Shown: positions 61,618 to 64,000 of the stretch, piece after piece
Position numbering within the stretch: position 1 is the stretch's first letter
Layout: the number at the start of each line of letters is the position of its first letter
DNA from: Bacteriovoracaceae bacterium
Lineage (GTDB): Bacteria > Bdellovibrionota > UBA1018
Reading direction: 5' to 3'
DNA: 64,000 nucleotides
Assembly: GCA_947447665.1 (NCBI GenBank)
Contig: CANFJX010000002.1
Coordinates: 145,659-209,658 of the forward strand
Translations under genes and position numbers: made by a program
Notes under the pieces: generated by a model
Database searches by the model: none
Told to the model about the DNA's origin: nothing
What the model saw: the letters and a program-made list of their open reading frames with translations, nothing else

Positions 61618-64000
61618 TTAGCTCACTCGCTGCACCAACATCGAAACACTCTTTCCTCGGCGTTCGATTTTTCCGTAAACTACGAGGAACTGAGAGGTTT
61701 GAATCGAGTGTGCGTACTCTTCGTACACATTTTTGAATAAAACTAAGTCGACTGATCCAATCTCATCCTCTAAGGTAATGAAGGCAACGCCCTTCGCGGT
61801 CGGCGGTCTCTGTATGACTAAAATGACCCCCGCATAAGTAGTAAAAGTGCCGTGAGGCAGGTTTTTGATCTCTTCGCTGGTGATCGTCGGAAGATCAGGG
61901 TTTTCTGCTCGAATTCCCTTCATCCAGTTGCCGCGGAGTGAGTAACTCATTCCTTGATAGTCTTCATGAATTTCTTGGGAGAGACTCATGGATCGAAACG
62001 TCGTATTTTGAGGCAGTGGTTTCCAGTCGGATTGGCTGAAAAGACTGAGCTGGGTTTCGTTTCTTTGTTCAAAGATATTTCTGAGTTCAATAGACTTCCA
62101 AAAGCTATGTCGCTGGTCCAAACCAAAACAAGTAAACACGTCGGAGAGGGCTAGAGTTTCGATGACGTTCTTTGAGAAATAGGTGCGTTTTAAAAAATCG
62201 TGAAGGCTATCAAAAAGGGCGTGATTTCTCTCTTGAACCATTTGCTCAAAGTGTTCTCGACGAATACCTCGGATATTTCTAAATCCCATTCGGATGGTTC
62301 CAGGTGCTTCGCGAACTGAGTCCCAAACTGAGAAGTTAGGATGAACGGGTAGGATTTTCACCCCATGCCGAATAGCATCGTTTATGAGCAGGTCGATGGG
62401 GTAAAATCCCATGGGCTGCGAGTTGAGTAGTCCGATCAGAATTTCTGCTGGGTGATAGTGCTTGAGCCAGGCTGAGAGGTAAGTCAAAGTCGCAAACGAG
62501 GCAGCGTGAGACTCCGGAAATCCGTAGGCTGAGAACCCCTTCATATAGCCGAAAAGCTCTTGGGCTCGGGCTTCCGACATTCCTCCTTGGATCAGTCCTT
62601 GATAAAATCGGGTGCTCAAAGAATCCACTGCATCGGCAGAGCGCCAGGAGGCAATGGCTCGCCTGAGTTGATCGGCCTCCCCTGGGGTGAATCCCGCCTT
62701 CTCGATCGCGAGTTTCATCACCTGCTCTTGGAAGATCGGGACCCCAAAAGTTCGCCCAAGAATTTTCTCAGTGACGGGGTCTTCAAAACGGTAGGGCCTC
62801 CCCCGTCGAGCCTCCTCGCGGCGATGGATATAGGGACTTTTCATTTCTCCGACGTTAGGCCCTGGACGAACGAGAGCGACCTCAACGACGAGATCATAAA
62901 AGCACTCTGGCTGAGTCACTCCGAGCGTAGCGATTTGAGCTCTGGATTCGATCTGAAATGTACCGATGGTGTCGCCATTCTGAATCATGCGATAGACTTG
63001 AGGATCATCATCTTGAGGGATTTCAGAAAAATGCCTACCAATTAAATCGCAGGCTTTATGGATCGCAGAGAGAAATCCCAAGCTTAAGACGTCTATTTTG
63101 ATCAGTTTCAGTGTATCCAAGTCGTGCTTATCCCATTGGCAAATTGTCCTATTCTCCATGCGAGCAGGTTCAATAGGCACGGTTTCAATGATGGGCTGAG
63201 CAGACAGAGTGAACCCACATGCATGGATCGAGAGATGTCGCGGAAATCCCTTGAGCTCCGAAGCGAGCTGGTCGATTTTTTCACGTTTGTCCGCCAGTGC
63301 TCCGGCGCGTTGGTCAAACTCCCGCTCCAATTCGGTTGCGGAGAGGGTCCCTACTGGGACCCCGACTGCCTTACTCATTTCTAAAAATGCACTCCGGCTT
63401 CGGTACGTCCGCACCGCTGAGATCATCGCCGCGCGATCACGACCATATTTTTGATAGATGTACTGAATGACCTCTTCTCGCCTCTCGTGTTCAAAATCCA
63501 CATCAATATCGGGTGGCTCTCCCCTCTCCTCACTAATGAAACGCTCGAAAAGAAGATTCGACCTGACTGGGTCAATGACCGTAATGCCAAGGCAATAGCA
63601 GACAACTGAGTTAGCTGCTGAGCCACGTCCTTGGCAGTAGATGTTACTCCGCTGTGCAAAATCTACGATGTCATAGACTGTAAGAAAATAATCTGCATAG
63701 TTCATCTTCTGAATAAGCATCAGCTCATGAAGGAGTTGTTTTTCAGTTTCAATTGGAATCGCGCCCCGATATCGACGATGAGCGCCCTTCCATGCTAGAT
63801 CTTCCAAATACATCTGAGCCGTAAAACCCTTTGGAATCCACTCTGATGGATATTGATAAGAGAGCTCAGAGAGCGAAAAACTGCAGCTTTCGGCCAGCGC
63901 TATCGACGCCTCGATCGCCTCTGGGAGATCCCTAAACAGGGATTGCATCTGAGTGGGGGATTTGAGGTAGCGTTCTTCGTTGGGAAAGAGTTTAAATCCA
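61618..64000 (-). CDS. dnaE2: Error-prone DNA polymerase DnaE2 (ImuC), N-terminally cut by the window
   Basis: Second alpha subunit of DNA polymerase III, used in SOS translesion synthesis with ImuA and ImuB. The frame is open to the window edge, reading KLFPNEERYLKSP just before the first methionine. Polymerase residues are in GRGSAANSVVCY and PPDIDVDFEHERRE; YGFPESHAASFATL and FGVPIFQEQVMKLAI are typical of DnaE2, and the C terminus has an OB-type domain (VAFITLEDEIGSVDLVLF). The PHP domain lies outside the window. imuA and imuB would be expected upstream, that is, beyond base 64000. The stop is 273 bases from the small exported gene. Confidence 0.95.
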   Translation of the reverse strand, partial: GFKLFPNEERYLKSPTQMQSLFRDLPEAIEASIALAESCSFSLSELSYQYPSEWIPKGFTAQMYLEDLAWKGAHRRYRGAIPIETEKQLLHELMLIQKMNYADYFLTVYDIVDFAQRSNIYCQGRGSAANSVVCYCLGITVIDPVRSNLLFERFISEERGEPPDIDVDFEHERREEVIQYIYQKYGRDRAAMISAVRTYRSRSAFLEMSKAVGVPVGTLSATELEREFDQRAGALADKREKIDQLASELKGFPRHLSIHACGFTLSAQPIIETVPIEPARMENRTICQWDKHDLDTLKLIKIDVLSLGFLSAIHKACDLIGRHFSEIPQDDDPQVYRMIQNGDTIGTFQIESRAQIATLGVTQPECFYDLVVEVALVRPGPNVGEMKSPYIHRREEARRGRPYRFEDPVTEKILGRTFGVPIFQEQVMKLAIEKAGFTPGEADQLRRAIASWRSADAVDSLSTRFYQGLIQGGMSEARAQELFGYMKGFSAYGFPESHAASFATLTYLSAWLKHYHPAEILIGLLNSQPMGFYPIDLLINDAIRHGVKILPVHPNFSVWDSVREAPGTIRMGFRNIRGIRREHFEQMVQERNHALFDSLHDFLKRTYFSKNVIETLALSDVFTCFGLDQRHSFWKSIELRNIFEQRNETQLSLFSQSDWKPLPQNTTFRSMSLSQEIHEDYQGMSYSLRGNWMKGIRAENPDLPTITSEEIKNLPHGTFTTYAGVILVIQRPPTAKGVAFITLEDEIGSVDLVLFKNVYEEYAHSIQTSQFLVVYGKIERRGKSVSMLVQRVS

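Overview
The window is chromosomal DNA from a Gram-negative bacterium with moderate GC content. It carries lipoproteins with lipoboxes, beta-barrel outer membrane proteins, a BamB-like protein and many secreted proteins of unknown family. The order ftsH, cdaA, cdaR/ybbR, glmM, pdxJ, the presence of dnaE2, and the number of signal-peptide proteins fit a Bdellovibrionota/Oligoflexia-like (former deltaproteobacterial) lineage. That placement is an inference from gene content; no rRNA gene is present.

Layout. 1-4.5 kb: the 3' end of ftsH, then a tightly overlapping cdaA-cdaR-glmM-pdxJ operon (c-di-AMP synthesis, its regulator, cell-wall sugar synthesis, vitamin B6). 4.6-7.4 kb, minus strand: tsaE, nnrD and an unknown gene. 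7.6-11.9 kb: an Rrf2-type regulator, a cysteine desulfurase, mnmA and mtaB, a sulfur-transfer and tRNA-thiolation unit. 11.9-14 kb: a secreted UshA-like 5'-nucleotidase. 14.1-20.3 kb: rnc-era-der, an outer membrane protein on the minus strand, then YfgM-like and BamB-like genes. 20.4-34.4 kb: accessory envelope genes, including an HTH regulator, a glutamine-amidotransferase-like protein, an MFS transporter, a heme-oxygenase-fold dimetal enzyme, a lipoprotein sensor with a hybrid histidine kinase, a metallophosphatase, a large secreted protein with a RelE-like tail, and a subtilase. 34.5-39.9 kb: tcdA, tatD, a B12-binding radical SAM gene and a tgt-methyltransferase fusion. 40.1-47.9 kb: an NHL propeller lipoprotein, a tldE/tldD pair, a SprT-DUF2786 protein and a CdiI-like/PhnA fusion.

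47.9-53.1 kb is an accessory island. It holds a REP-associated tyrosine transposase flanked by inverted copies of its repeat, a degenerate tandem repeat, and two divergent genes for exported proteins with eukaryote-type RING fingers. One has a segment whose cysteine spacing matches the catalytic RING2 of RBR ubiquitin ligases. The other has ankyrin repeats followed by a classical C3HC4 RING. This pair is the best candidate for an undescribed system: secreted ubiquitin-ligase-like effectors acting on eukaryotic cells.

53.1-64 kb: a PAS histidine kinase, a sulfatase with its own formylglycine-generating enzyme, a fatty acid desaturase, a DEAD-box helicase, a small secreted protein, and the C-terminal part of the error-prone polymerase DnaE2. 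tRNA anticodon-loop modification is unusually well represented (TsaE, TcdA, MtaB, MnmA, Tgt fusion). Two genes (tatD and an outer membrane barrel at 28 kb) have no canonical start codon upstream of essential N-terminal sequence. No tRNA, rRNA or CRISPR was found.
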